From Varibaculum massiliense (GTDB taxonomy: Bacteria > Actinomycetota > Actinomycetes > Actinomycetales > Actinomycetaceae), in NCBI RefSeq assembly GCF_900106855.1, contig NZ_FNWI01000004.1, forward strand, positions 1,488,001 to 1,552,000: 64,000 nt of DNA, in the 5' to 3' direction. Every line of letters begins with the position of its first letter. The stretch's first letter is position 1. Shown one piece after another: positions 8,130 through 16,994 of the stretch. Made by a program: the position numbers and the translations under genes. The notes below the pieces were generated by a model. The model did not search any database, was not told where the DNA came from, and saw only the letters and a program-made list of their open reading frames with translations.

Positions 8130-9611
8130 GTGGATCAAGCCGCCGCAATCGTCAAGCAAATAGCCGATGCTATCGCCCTCTACGCCGAAATCTGGATTCT
8201 GATCGGCCTGGGGATTTTCTACACGGTAGTTACCCGGGGAGTGCAATTCCGTTTCTTCCGCCATATGTGGCAAGTAGTTTTCGCTTCTCGGCAGGGCTCG
8301 CACGGAGGAATCTCCTCCTTCCAGGCTTTCACTATTTCCCTAGCGGCTCGGGTAGGGGTAGGCAACGTGTTCGGAGTGGCGGCCGCGCTAATCATCGGCG
8401 GTCCCGGCGCGATTTTCTGGATGTGGATAGTGGCGCTAGTAGGGATGGCCACCTCCTTTATGGAATCTACCCTGGCGCAGCTCTTCAAGGTCAGGAACGA
8501 GGACGGTACTTTCCGCGGAGGTCCGGCCTACTATATGTGGTTGGGGCTGCGCAAACGTTGGTTTGGTTCCATCTTTGCAATCATCGCTATTATCACCTGC
8601 GGTTTCGTAATCACTTCGGTGCAGTCCAATGCGATTGCCGGCTCGATTATGACCACCCTCGGCACTACTGAAGCCCAACAGGGCACCCATTCGGCCATAA
8701 TCGCGGTAATCCTGTTCGTTTTCGCAGCTCCGATTATTTTAGGAGGAATTCGTTCGGTGGCACGGGTAACCGAATGGATGGCTCCGATTATGGCGGTGGT
8801 TTACGTGATTATCGCGGCGATTATCCTGGTCATGAATATCGGGCAGATTCCCGCGATTCTGGCGTTAATCGTGAAAAGCGCGTTCACCGGCGGGGCGCTT
8901 GGAGGCGGAATCGGTGGGGGAATCTTCGCTGCCCTGATCAACGGGGTGCAGCGCGGCCTCTTTTCTAACGAGGCCGGGCAGGGGACTGCCCCCAATGCGG
9001 CCGCCACTGCTACAGTTTCTCACCCGGTGCGCCAAGGGCTCATCCAATCGCTAGGAGTTTTTGTAGACACCATTATCGTATGTTCCGCGACTGCCATCAT
9101 TATTTTGAGCGCCCCCAAAACGGTGCTGACCGGTACCGATCCCTCTCAGGCAGCCTCTTTGACTACGGTGGCGGTAGCCTCCCAGTTAGGGGATTGGTCA
9201 ACCTACCTGATGCTGTTGATTATCTCGGTGCTGGCGTTCTCTTCGATTATTGCCGCCTATGTTTACTCCGATGTAAACATGTCTTTTGTTACCACTAAGC
9301 CCTGGGCATCTTGGTTGGTGCGGATAGTCTCGGTGGCTTCGGTGGTGTTGGGGGCAGTGGTTTCCCTGCCGCTGGTGTGGAACGCAGTGGATATTGCCAT
9401 GGCGGTTATGACCATTACTAACCTGATTGCGATTACCCTGCTTTGGAAGTGGGCAGTAGGCGCCTTAAAGGATTACTCTGCATCGCGGCGGCGGGACAAG
9501 AACGGGGTGCCGGTGTTCGTAGCTAAGGACAATCCCTATCTACCCGGGAAACTACCCACCGAAGTTTGGGATAATCCGACTGGTCAAACCGTTTCAGTAG
9601 CCAAAGCATAG
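8130..9611 (+). CDS. Alanine/glycine:cation symporter (AGCS family)
   Basis: This 493-residue integral membrane protein imports alanine or glycine with Na+ (or H+). It starts at GTG 8130 behind GAAAGGA. Family marks: WILIGLGIFYTVVTRGVQFRFFRHM at the N-terminus, FTISLAARVGVGNVFGVAAAL (usually AstvGtGNIaGVa), GGPAYYM, and FSNEAGQGTAPNAAATA, the signature that lines the substrate and sodium sites. About ten hydrophobic segments span the chain; the end (KDNPYLPGKLPTEVWDN) is cytoplasmic. It stands alone and probably has its own promoter. Confidence 0.93.
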   Translation: MDQAAAIVKQIADAIALYAEIWILIGLGIFYTVVTRGVQFRFFRHMWQVVFASRQGSHGGISSFQAFTISLAARVGVGNVFGVAAALIIGGPGAIFWMWIVALVGMATSFMESTLAQLFKVRNEDGTFRGGPAYYMWLGLRKRWFGSIFAIIAIITCGFVITSVQSNAIAGSIMTTLGTTEAQQGTHSAIIAVILFVFAAPIILGGIRSVARVTEWMAPIMAVVYVIIAAIILVMNIGQIPAILALIVKSAFTGGALGGGIGGGIFAALINGVQRGLFSNEAGQGTAPNAAATATVSHPVRQGLIQSLGVFVDTIIVCSATAIIILSAPKTVLTGTDPSQAASLTTVAVASQLGDWSTYLMLLIISVLAFSSIIAAYVYSDVNMSFVTTKPWASWLVRIVSVASVVLGAVVSLPLVWNAVDIAMAVMTITNLIAITLLWKWAVGALKDYSASRRRDKNGVPVFVAKDNPYLPGKLPTEVWDNPTGQTVSVAKA

Positions 9612-9691
9612 GTGTGTGCGCCAATCAGAAAATTAGGTGACTCATTTTTCAGGTTTTCGCGTATTCGAAACCCTAGGGCAAAATAGGGGCT

Positions 9692-10471
9692 ATGGAACAG
9701 ACCCCAACAACAGTCCATTCAGAGTTCACCCGTCTTGATTATCTGAAAGCCTGGGCGGTACATGCTTTTACTGCCTCGGCAGTAATCTGGGCAGGATGCG
9801 CGGTGCTAGCTTTGATGCGCCACGACTATCTGCAGATGTGGGGCTGGCTGGCGATTAGTTTGATTGTTGATGGTTTAGACGGCACCTTGGCGCGGCGTTA
9901 CCGAGTAAAAGAGGTGGTTCCCTGGTTCGATGGATCCGCCCTCGATTTAATAGTTGATTACTTGACCTGGACGTTTATTCCCGCCATTTTCATGTCGCAA
10001 ACCTTAGTTTTCGCCCCGGGAACTCCTGGTAAGGGGATAGACCTAGTGGTGACGGAAGTGCTGATGGTAGCGGTTTGTGCGTCCTCTATGTTCTGTTATT
10101 GCAACAAGAAAGCCAAAAGTTCCGATAACTATTTCGTAGGGTTCCCCGCTGCCTGGAATATCGTAATCCTCTATCTGTACCTGGTGGCGCTGCCCTGGTG
10201 GTTCAACCTGACAATCGTGCTGCTGTTTATTGTGTTAACACTTTCTCCGCTTACTTTCTGCCACCCCTTCCGGGTGGAAAAACTGCGCTGGCTCAATATC
10301 TTGTCGGTAGTTATCTGGCTGGCCTGCATTGTATGGCTCACCATTTATTTCCCGGAGCGCAACCCGCTGGTCTGGTGGGCATGGTGGATTAGCGGCATTT
10401 ACTTTATTGGCAACGGAGTGGTGCGCACTTTCGTAGGTCCCCAAGCTCCGCTTAAAAAAGTAGCTAGCTGA
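9692..10471 (+). CDS. CDP-alcohol phosphatidyltransferase, phosphatidylcholine-synthase-like
   Basis: This 259-residue multi-pass protein carries the complete catalytic motif D..DG..AR...G...D...D: DGLDGTLARRYRVKEVVPWF followed by DGSALDLIVDY (about residues 62-92). RVKEVVPWF.GSALDLIVDYLTW.FIPA resembles bacterial phosphatidylcholine synthase (Pcs), which joins CDP-diacylglycerol and choline, more than PgsA or PssA. Eight hydrophobic segments fit the CDP-alcohol transferase fold. The alcohol substrate cannot be read from sequence alone; phosphatidylserine or inositol-type products remain possible. The ATG lies 80 bp after the symporter gene with no good Shine-Dalgarno sequence. Confidence 0.82.
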   Translation: MEQTPTTVHSEFTRLDYLKAWAVHAFTASAVIWAGCAVLALMRHDYLQMWGWLAISLIVDGLDGTLARRYRVKEVVPWFDGSALDLIVDYLTWTFIPAIFMSQTLVFAPGTPGKGIDLVVTEVLMVAVCASSMFCYCNKKAKSSDNYFVGFPAAWNIVILYLYLVALPWWFNLTIVLLFIVLTLSPLTFCHPFRVEKLRWLNILSVVIWLACIVWLTIYFPERNPLVWWAWWISGIYFIGNGVVRTFVGPQAPLKKVAS

Positions 10472-10484
10472 ACCGCTAGTGCCG

Positions 10485-11474
10485 CTACCGCGGTTTTAAC
10501 AGGAAGTTTACGAGGTAACGTTCCCGTAAGTATTTGGTGCCTTCCACCAAGAAACCGGAAATAATAAATAAAATGACGATTACTATCACATAAGTGGGAT
10601 AGTCCCTGCCGGTCATCGCAAAATACACGTAGGGGGCGGCGAAAGTAATCGCGGTAGTAAAGGTGCCTACCATCCGTACCCAGCGGCGTTTGGCAGTAAA
10701 CATGGCCAGCACCCCCCAGGTGTAGGGGATGGCGGTAGCAATATCCATAGTCCACAGCACCAGCAGGGAACCGTGAAACTCTTTCACCAGGCTCACCGGC
10801 AGAACCCGCAAACTGGAATAGGTGATAACCACCAGATAGGCCAGCACTTTAGGGTCGGTACACCATTTCACCAGGCGGGAGCGGTGGGTTTGGGTAATCC
10901 CGCACGCTTTAAGCGCTCCCGAAAGTTCCGGAGGTAGGCGGGTGGCATCGATTCCCAGGAATGCTTGCCGGATGCGCTGCCTAGTGTTTTCACTCAGGTC
11001 TTCCCAGCGGTCAATGATTGCTCCTACCAGGTTGCGCGGATCTAGCATCCAGGGACGTGCCGGATCGCTTTCCCGCTCAGCAGAGGGAATCGCCCCTACG
11101 AGACGTTTGCGATATTCCATGCCACCGGGGTAGTGGGCGGCATCCACTAATGTGGAGCTGCCTAGCAGATGAGCGAGGCGTTCGGCCTGCGCGCTACTGC
11201 CTCCGCCTAACCAAACGGAGAGGGCGCGTTGCAAATCCCAGCGCAGTTCCCTCAAGAAGCGCTCCCCCTCCTCAGATGCTATGAAACCATCGAAGTTTTG
11301 CTCGGGAAGAGAAAACAGCCAGGAAACATCGCGGGTAGAACCTCGACCTAGTTCGGAAACCCGGTGCAAACCGTTTCCGCGACACAGAACCACCGGATCC
11401 ACGGAGTATTTAGACACCACGGCGAGATCGGTGAGCTTTCGCCCTTTATTAGAGGAAGATTCGATCAACGCCAC
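10485..11474 (-). CDS. Unknown membrane protein with C-terminal four-helix region
   Basis: I do not recognise this 329-residue protein. It starts at GTG 11474. Residues 1-205 look soluble and charged (LGRGSTRDVSWLFSLPEQ, RFLRELRWDLQRAL, DRWEDLSENTRQRIRQAFLG). About residues 212-312 hold four predicted membrane helices (VLAYLVVITYSSLRVLPVSL, LLVLWTMDIATAIPYTWGVL, VGTFTTAITFAAPYVYFAM, YVIVIVILFIISGFLVEG), ending in a basic tail. It converges on the phosphatidyltransferase gene with only 13 bp between the stops, and diverges from the flavodoxin gene. No motif gives a function. Confidence 0.72.
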   Translation of the reverse strand: MALIESSSNKGRKLTDLAVVSKYSVDPVVLCRGNGLHRVSELGRGSTRDVSWLFSLPEQNFDGFIASEEGERFLRELRWDLQRALSVWLGGGSSAQAERLAHLLGSSTLVDAAHYPGGMEYRKRLVGAIPSAERESDPARPWMLDPRNLVGAIIDRWEDLSENTRQRIRQAFLGIDATRLPPELSGALKACGITQTHRSRLVKWCTDPKVLAYLVVITYSSLRVLPVSLVKEFHGSLLVLWTMDIATAIPYTWGVLAMFTAKRRWVRMVGTFTTAITFAAPYVYFAMTGRDYPTYVIVIVILFIISGFLVEGTKYLRERYLVNFLLKPR

Positions 11475-11551
11475 GGTTTCCAGTCTAAGAGAATTCCAGA
11501 TTTTCTGGTCTTTTCATGGCAAGAAAGCGGAAAAATGGTCATACTAGAACT

Positions 11552-12040
11552 ATGAAGGTTTTAGTAACAATCGCCTCCAAGCATGGAGCAACGGAAGAAG
11601 TCGGAAAAGTTATCGCCGAAGAACTGGAAAACGCCGGTCTGGAAGTGGATCTGGAAAAACCAGAAGAAGTCTACAGCCTGGACGGGTATGGCGCAGTGGT
11701 TATTGGTTCGGCGGTTTATCTAACCAAGTGGATGGATAATGCCAGCGATTTTTGTCGCCGCTTTGCTTCGGAGCTGCGTCGCACCCCGCTTTGGGCGTTC
11801 TCGGTGGGACTTTCCGGAGTACCGCAAGATAAAGTCCAGGATCCCTCCCGGGTGGGACCGGTGCTTTTGAATATTGAACCCAAAGAATATGTGACTTTCC
11901 CGGGCAAATTGGATCCAGAGGAGCTGTCTTTGCGGGAACGCACGGTGGCCCGTCTAGGAGGCGCAGTCGAAGGTGACTTCCGTGATGACCAGCTGGTTCG
12001 TGACTGGGCAAAGAAAATCATTAAAGAAATTAAGGCCTAG
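11552..12040 (+). CDS. Flavodoxin-domain protein
   Basis: This 162-residue protein has a flavodoxin fold. VTIASKHGATEEVGKVIAEEL is the FMN phosphate loop, GYGAVVIGSAVYLTKW the second flavin loop, and LWAFSVGLSGVPQDK the third strand. The arrangement is that of HemG-like or menaquinone-linked flavodoxin proteins, though the substrate is unknown. I chose ATG 11552 over an in-frame ATG at 11516 because the fold begins immediately after it. A CATACT hexamer at 11540-11545 sits seven bases upstream and no ribosome-binding site is visible, so a leaderless transcript is likely. Confidence 0.82.
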   Translation: MKVLVTIASKHGATEEVGKVIAEELENAGLEVDLEKPEEVYSLDGYGAVVIGSAVYLTKWMDNASDFCRRFASELRRTPLWAFSVGLSGVPQDKVQDPSRVGPVLLNIEPKEYVTFPGKLDPEELSLRERTVARLGGAVEGDFRDDQLVRDWAKKIIKEIKA

Positions 12041-12062
12041 ACCTTTTTCTTAAGCTTTCATT

Positions 12063-12123
12063 ACTGTCCGCAGGTTTGCTGCCCGTAGGGGGATTCCTCA
12101 AGGGAGGCAAACCTGCGGACAGT
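12063..12123. terminator. Long inverted repeat between convergent genes
   Basis: A perfect 17-bp inverted repeat (ACTGTCCGCAGGTTTGC at 12063-12079 and its complement at 12107-12123) encloses a 27-base loop. It sits between the convergent flavodoxin and ramB genes, so it probably ends transcription from both sides. No run of T follows either arm, which is unusual for a classical intrinsic terminator. Confidence 0.6.
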
Positions 12124-12142
12124 ATTGTCTAAGGGGGGGCGC

Positions 12143-13600
12143 TTATTTATCCTGCTCGTGCCGGGCTAGGAACTCGTAGACAATCGCGTCATCTACTCCT
12201 GGGAAAGCCCCCGGCGGTACCGCCGCTAAAAGGTGGGAATGGGTTTTCACTTCCGGATAGGCTTTTCCGTCCCACTCGCTAGCCAGGCGCGGATTCGCCA
12301 GGCGGCAACACCTAGGGTCGGGACAAGTCGAGGCGAAGCGATTCTTAGTGTCACGTCCTGCAAACCATTTAGATTCTGCGAAGGGCACCCCGATTCCGAT
12401 GGAATATTTCTCGGTGGAGGTGGTTACTATCTGGGCGCTACAAAAGAAAGTTCCCATCGGGGTGTCGGTATATTGTCGGTAAGGTAGGCTCGTGTCCTCC
12501 TGCTTAAATGCCTGCATAGAAGCATACTTACGACATATAAGTTGCCCTTCGATCGCTCCGGACACGTCCTCGGGAAAACTGATCCCGTCATTAGCGTAGA
12601 TTTTGGTGAGCACCCCGGCAGTGGATACCCGGTCAAAATGCAGGCGGATTCCCAGATGCCGCGTTGCCAGGTTGGTGAAGCGGTGCGCGGCGGTTTCATA
12701 ACGCACCCCGTAGCGATCCACCAGCGCTCCCACTTCCAGTTCGCGCGCTTTCTTCGCTGCCTGCAACATAGCTACTACCGGCTTTTCCGGTAGCAATATA
12801 GCAGCCGCGAAATAGTTAGCGGCGATGCGTTGGCGCAGAAACTCTCCGAAACTGTGAGGGGTATCGTGTCCAAGAGCCACTCCGGCTATTGAACGCAGCC
12901 CCAGGGAGCGTACATATTTTTCCCCCGGCTGATTGGGGCGCAGATAGATTCTTCGATTCTTCATATCCCGAATAGCGCGGGCGGCTGCCGGCAGGTCATC
13001 GGTGCGAATCAGAGTGTATCCCAGGTGGCGGACAATCCGTTCTAAATCGCCAGGTGCACGCGGACCATTTTCCATATCCAAGGCAGTGAGAATATCCGCC
13101 GCTACCTGCTCAATTTCGGCTAAATAGTTATCGTGGGCGCGCATTTCCTCACGTAGTTTGCGATTTTCTGCGCGGGCTTTTTCCGGGGTTCCCGCGTGAA
13201 CACGTCGGGAGGACGCCAGCTCCCGTTGTAGTCCCACGATTACTCGCAGGGCATCGGTAGGTAGACGAGAAGAAGGGTTTAGCTGCGGCAGTTCTAGTTT
13301 CTGATAGGAGGATTGCGCCTGGTAGCTGGTCAGTTCCAGTTCCAGCCGCGCGCGCTCGTCTGGCGCCTTGTCTTCTAGTAGGTATGAGGGAGTAACCGAG
13401 AGCGTCTCGGAAATCGCTTTCAACAGGGAAAGCCGGGGTTCACGTTTGCCATTTTCGATTTGCGAGATTAGCGAGGGTGCGCGATCAACCGCTTCTGCCA
13501 GTTCTTTTAAAGTGAGGTGCTGCTGTTTTCGCGCGTGACGAATCCTCGCCCCCAGGATGGCGTTGGGGGAGAGCGCCAACTTTTCTTCCTCACTAGCCAT
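12143..13600 (-). CDS. ramB: RamB-type regulator of the glyoxylate shunt (XRE + ImmA/IrrE-like + DUF2083)
   Basis: This 485-residue protein begins with an XRE helix-turn-helix (LGARIRHARKQQHLTLKEL...SLISQIENGKREPR, about 16-70). A central ImmA/IrrE-like region follows (FGEFLRQRIAANYFAAAILLPE, about 250-275) that has lost the HExxH zinc motif, and the chain ends in a DUF2083-type region with clustered cysteines (STCPDPRCCRLANP), a possible Fe-S or metal site. This is the architecture of RamB (Corynebacterium, Mycobacterium) and PrpR, which control acetate, glyoxylate and propionate genes in response to acyl-CoA status. It is divergent from aceA-aceB, its classical targets. GAGGAA precedes the ATG. 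Confidence 0.85.
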   Translation of the reverse strand: MASEEEKLALSPNAILGARIRHARKQQHLTLKELAEAVDRAPSLISQIENGKREPRLSLLKAISETLSVTPSYLLEDKAPDERARLELELTSYQAQSSYQKLELPQLNPSSRLPTDALRVIVGLQRELASSRRVHAGTPEKARAENRKLREEMRAHDNYLAEIEQVAADILTALDMENGPRAPGDLERIVRHLGYTLIRTDDLPAAARAIRDMKNRRIYLRPNQPGEKYVRSLGLRSIAGVALGHDTPHSFGEFLRQRIAANYFAAAILLPEKPVVAMLQAAKKARELEVGALVDRYGVRYETAAHRFTNLATRHLGIRLHFDRVSTAGVLTKIYANDGISFPEDVSGAIEGQLICRKYASMQAFKQEDTSLPYRQYTDTPMGTFFCSAQIVTTSTEKYSIGIGVPFAESKWFAGRDTKNRFASTCPDPRCCRLANPRLASEWDGKAYPEVKTHSHLLAAVPPGAFPGVDDAIVYEFLARHEQDK

Positions 13601-13608
13601 AGATTCCT

Positions 13609-13652
13609 CAAAAGTTCGCAGTGTGTGAATTATTTAAATAGTTTACAGTAAA
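13609..13652. promoter_or_regulatory. Candidate operator region between ramB and aceA
   Basis: The 148-bp intergenic region contains CAAAAGTTCGCAG (13609-13621), similar to the A/T-rich GCAAA-type elements bound by RamB-family proteins. It also contains a perfect palindrome TTTACAGTAAA (13642-13652) next to an AT-rich TATTTAAATA. Either could be a RamB site serving both directions. This is inferred from position and symmetry. Confidence 0.4.
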
Positions 13653-13748
13653 TCGCTAGATATCGAGAGATTCTATTGCGTAATACTCTAACTAAGGCCT
13701 CCGGTGAGAGGTTGGTCAGAAAGGGCTCAAGACTTAGAGGAGAACATC

Positions 13749-15035
13749 ATGAGCACTGCGGAAGAAATCCAGAAGCGGGCAGCAGCAATTCAAAAGGAAT
13801 GGGAGACCAATCCCCGGTGGAAGGGCGTAGTTCGTCCCTACTCCGCGCAGCGGGTAGCCGAACTGCAAGGTTCCGTAGTCGAGGAACACACCCTGGCGGA
13901 GCGGGGTGCCAAGCGGCTATGGAAGATGCTGCACGAGGAAGACTACATCAACGCTTTGGGTGCCATCACCGGTAACCAGGCAGTGCAGATGGTGCGCGCG
14001 GGTCTAAAGGCTATCTACCTGTCCGGCTGGCAGGTGGCTGCCGATGGCAACACCTCCGATAACACTTATCCCGACCAGTCTCTATATCCCTACGATTCCG
14101 CTCCCAAGATGGTGCGCCGCATCAATAACGCCTTCAAGCGCGCCGACGAAATCACCTGGTCGGAGCATCAAGATGTGGACTTTGACTGGTTCGCCCCGAT
14201 TATCGCCGATGCCGAGGCCGGATTCGGGGGCGCCCTCAACGCCTACGAGCTAATGAAGAACATGATTAAGTCCGGTGCCTCCGGGGTTCACTACGAAGAT
14301 CAGTTGGCGGCAGAAAAGAAATGTGGTCACCTGGGCGGGAAAGTTTTGATCCCCACCTCCCAGGCGATTCGTAACCTAGATGCTGCTCGTCTAGCGGCGG
14401 ATGTGCAAAACACCTCGACCTTGATCGTGGCGCGCACCGATTCGCTGGGTGCCAACTTGATTACCTCCGATGTAGACGAACTGGATCGCCAGTTCCTAAC
14501 CGGTGAGCGTTCTGCTGAAGGTCACTACTACACCAAGGCCGGTAAAGAGGTAGTTATCGCCCGTCTGCTCGCCTTTGCTCCCCACGCCGATTTGGTATGG
14601 GTGGAAACCGCCACCCCGGATCCGCAGTTGGCTCGGGACGTGGCTGAAGCAGTTAAAGCAAAGTACCCGGACAAGATGCTGGCCTACAATTGCTCGCCCT
14701 CCTTCAACTGGAAAGCCAACCTGGATGATGCCCAGATTGCTTCCTTCCAGAAGGATCTGGCGGCGATGGGCTACTGCTTCCAGTTCATCACCCTGGCCGG
14801 ATTCCACCAGATTAACTACGGGATGTTTGACCTGGCTAAGGGGTATGCTAGCCGCGATATGAGCGCATTCGTAGAACTGCAAGAAAAAGAGTTCGCAGCC
14901 GAGAAGGATGGCTACACCGCTCATCGCCACCAGCGTGAAGTGGGTGCCGGTTACTTTGACATGGTAGCCACCGCTATTAACCCGGAGTCGTCTACCTTGG
15001 CGATCAAAGGTTCAACCGAAGAAGCTCAGTTCTAA
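13749..15035 (+). CDS. aceA: Isocitrate lyase
   Basis: This 428-residue enzyme splits isocitrate into glyoxylate and succinate, the first step of the glyoxylate shunt. The catalytic signature [14 protein letters not shown] is intact, with [21 protein letters not shown] upstream, [18 protein letters not shown] (metal/substrate loop) and [14 protein letters not shown]. The start is ATG 13749 (MSTAEEIQ) behind AGAGGAGA; in-frame codons upstream lack a ribosome-binding site. The length fits the short bacterial AceA form. It is followed 19 bp later by aceB, forming an aceA-aceB operon divergent from ramB. Confidence 0.97.
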   Translation: MSTAEEIQKRAAAIQKEWETNPRWKGVVRPYSAQRVAELQGSVVEEHTLAERGAKRLWKMLHEEDYINALGAITGNQAVQMVRAGLKAIYLSGWQVAADGNTSDNTYPDQSLYPYDSAPKMVRRINNAFKRADEITWSEHQDVDFDWFAPIIADAEAGFGGALNAYELMKNMIKSGASGVHYEDQLAAEKKCGHLGGKVLIPTSQAIRNLDAARLAADVQNTSTLIVARTDSLGANLITSDVDELDRQFLTGERSAEGHYYTKAGKEVVIARLLAFAPHADLVWVETATPDPQLARDVAEAVKAKYPDKMLAYNCSPSFNWKANLDDAQIASFQKDLAAMGYCFQFITLAGFHQINYGMFDLAKGYASRDMSAFVELQEKEFAAEKDGYTAHRHQREVGAGYFDMVATAINPESSTLAIKGSTEEAQF

Positions 15036-15054
15036 ACCAAAAGGCATAAAAAGA

Positions 15055-16695
15055 ATGAATAACCATACTGATCTAAAGGAAGGGAAGGTCGAGGTTCGCT
15101 ACCCCCAGCATGAAGATCCGGGGACTAACCTCACCGACCGTTTCGGCGAAATATTAACTGATGAAGCTCTAGAGTTCCTGCGCCAGTTGCAGTTGCGTTT
15201 TGGTGCTACCCGCGCAGAACTACTAAAGGAGCGGCATGATCGGCGCCAGCGCCTCGCCAATGGCTACTTGCCACGTTTCTTGGAAGAAACCAAAGCTATC
15301 CGTGAGGATAACTCTTGGAAAGTGGCGCCGTTTGCTCCTGGCTTGGAAGATCGCCGGGTAGAAATCACCGGCCCGACTGAGCGGAAAATGACCATTAACG
15401 CCCTTAACTGTGGAGCGAAATGCTGGTTGGCAGATTTAGAGGACGCCAACACTCCGCATTTCACCAATGTAATCGGCGGTCAGGTGAACCTCTATGATGC
15501 GATTCGGCACACCATCGAGTACACCAACCCGGCCAATGGCAAGCACTACCAGCTCAATGAGGGCGAGCTGCCCACCATTATTGTGCGTCCGCGTGGCTGG
15601 CACCTGACGGAAAAGCATATCCGGATTGGGGGGCACTCCTCATCCGGTTCGCTCACCGACTTTGGTCTCTATTTCTTCCACAACGCGAAAGAGCTGATTA
15701 AGCGGGGCAGTGGTCCCTACTTCTACCTGCCGAAGATGGAAAGCCACCTAGAGGCGCGCCTCTGGGCAGAAGTATTCAACTTCTCGGAAGAATACCTGGG
15801 GATTCCCCATGGCACCATTCGGGCAACCTGCCTGATTGAGACCATTGTGGGAGTCTTCGAAATGGAAGAAATCCTCTATGAACTGCGGGATTATTCTTCC
15901 GGTTTAAACGCGGGTCGTTGGGACTACATTTTCTCGGCGATTAAGAAGTTCCGCGATTCCGGTCCTAGCTGGGTGTTGCCGAATCGTTCCGACATCACCA
16001 TGCAGGTTCCGTTTATGCATGCCTATACCGAGTTGCTAGTCAAGACCTGTCACAAGCGCGGCGCCCACGCTATCGGAGGAATGAGCGCCTTTATTCCCTC
16101 AAAGGATCCGGCGGTAAACGCCGAATCTGAGCGTAAGGTGCGCGAGGATAAGACCCGCGAGGTCGAGGCCGGATTTGACGGTTCTTGGGTGGCGCATCCG
16201 GGAATGGTTGGCTATGTACGGGAAGTCTTTGATGGATACCTCAAGGATCGCCCTAACCAGGTAGATCGGCAGCGCGATGACGTAAACGTGACTGCCAAAG
16301 AGCTACTGGACTTCGCTTCTACTCCGGGCGCTGTTACCGAGGCAGGGGTACGTACCAATGTGGCCGTAGGGCTGCGCTACCTCTACTCCTGGCTGGGTGG
16401 AAACGGAGCAGCTGGCATTTATGGGTTGATGGAGGATGCCGCAACTGCGGAAATCTCGCGTTCCCAGATTTGGCAGTGGCTGCGTTACCAGTGCGAACTA
16501 GATGATGGACGCAAAGTCACCCAGCATCTAGTAGAGGAACTATTCGCCGAGGAGTACGGGAAGTTCCTGGAAGAGGTCGGCGGGGCCGGCAAGGAACGGG
16601 CGGAGCAATCTGCGCGGATCTTCAAAGAGGTCTGCATGCAAGGGGAGTTCCCCACATTCTTAACGGTTCCGGTTTACGCCAACGAGTTGGAGTAG
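15055..16695 (+). CDS. aceB: Malate synthase A
   Basis: This 546-residue enzyme condenses glyoxylate and acetyl-CoA to malate. It has ALNCGAKCWLADLEDANTPHF, IIVRPRGWHLTEKHI (catalytic Arg), FYLPKMESHLEARLWAEVF, ATCLIETIVGVFEMEEILYEL (metal-binding Glu) and NRSDITMQVPFMHAYTELLV; the size and motifs are those of the A isoform rather than the longer G isoform usual in mycobacteria. Translation begins 19 bp after aceA. A 14-bp-stem hairpin lies about 90 bp downstream. Confidence 0.97.
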   Translation: MNNHTDLKEGKVEVRYPQHEDPGTNLTDRFGEILTDEALEFLRQLQLRFGATRAELLKERHDRRQRLANGYLPRFLEETKAIREDNSWKVAPFAPGLEDRRVEITGPTERKMTINALNCGAKCWLADLEDANTPHFTNVIGGQVNLYDAIRHTIEYTNPANGKHYQLNEGELPTIIVRPRGWHLTEKHIRIGGHSSSGSLTDFGLYFFHNAKELIKRGSGPYFYLPKMESHLEARLWAEVFNFSEEYLGIPHGTIRATCLIETIVGVFEMEEILYELRDYSSGLNAGRWDYIFSAIKKFRDSGPSWVLPNRSDITMQVPFMHAYTELLVKTCHKRGAHAIGGMSAFIPSKDPAVNAESERKVREDKTREVEAGFDGSWVAHPGMVGYVREVFDGYLKDRPNQVDRQRDDVNVTAKELLDFASTPGAVTEAGVRTNVAVGLRYLYSWLGGNGAAGIYGLMEDAATAEISRSQIWQWLRYQCELDDGRKVTQHLVEELFAEEYGKFLEEVGGAGKERAEQSARIFKEVCMQGEFPTFLTVPVYANELE

Positions 16696-16784
16696 CCTTT
16701 CATCAAGAACTCACTGAGCAGTCTGAATGATCTTGTTTGATTGGTTTAGGCACAGAGCCAAAATAAAATAATTTACTGACCGGT

Positions 16785-16815
16785 GACCGGCGGGGAGAAA
16801 ATCTCCCCGCCGGTC
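16785..16815 (+). terminator. Hairpin terminator after aceB
   Basis: GACCGGCGGGGAGA at 16785-16798 pairs perfectly with 16802-16815 across a three-base loop, giving a very stable 14-bp GC-rich stem about 90 bp after the aceB stop. There is no strong T-run, as is common for actinobacterial terminators. Confidence 0.75.
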
Positions 16816-16958
16816 ATTCCACAACTGCTGCTGTTTCACGCAGGTTCTTAGGTGTCGACTAGGAAACTTGTGGTTTTTATAAAATCAGGATTTCGTAGCT
16901 ACCTTCCGATTGTCGCGGCAAAGAAAGTATCGCTAGTCACATAGAAGCCCCTCAGTTA

Positions 16959-16994
16959 TGCATAAGTATTCAATACTTGATATAAATATTCACT
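16959..16994 (+). promoter_or_regulatory. Tandem ARG boxes overlapping the argC promoter
   Basis: Two adjacent sites match the ARG-box pattern TGAATNNNNATTCA: TGCATAAGTATTCA (16959-16972) and TGATATAAATATTCA (16978-16992). They are one helical repeat apart, as bound by hexameric ArgR/AhrC. A perfect palindrome AAGTATT-C-AATACTT spans 16964-16978. The second box contains TATAAAT, a good -10 element whose start point would fall at the argC ATG. No ribosome-binding site is present, so argC mRNA is probably leaderless and repressor binding would block the promoter directly. Confidence 0.75.
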
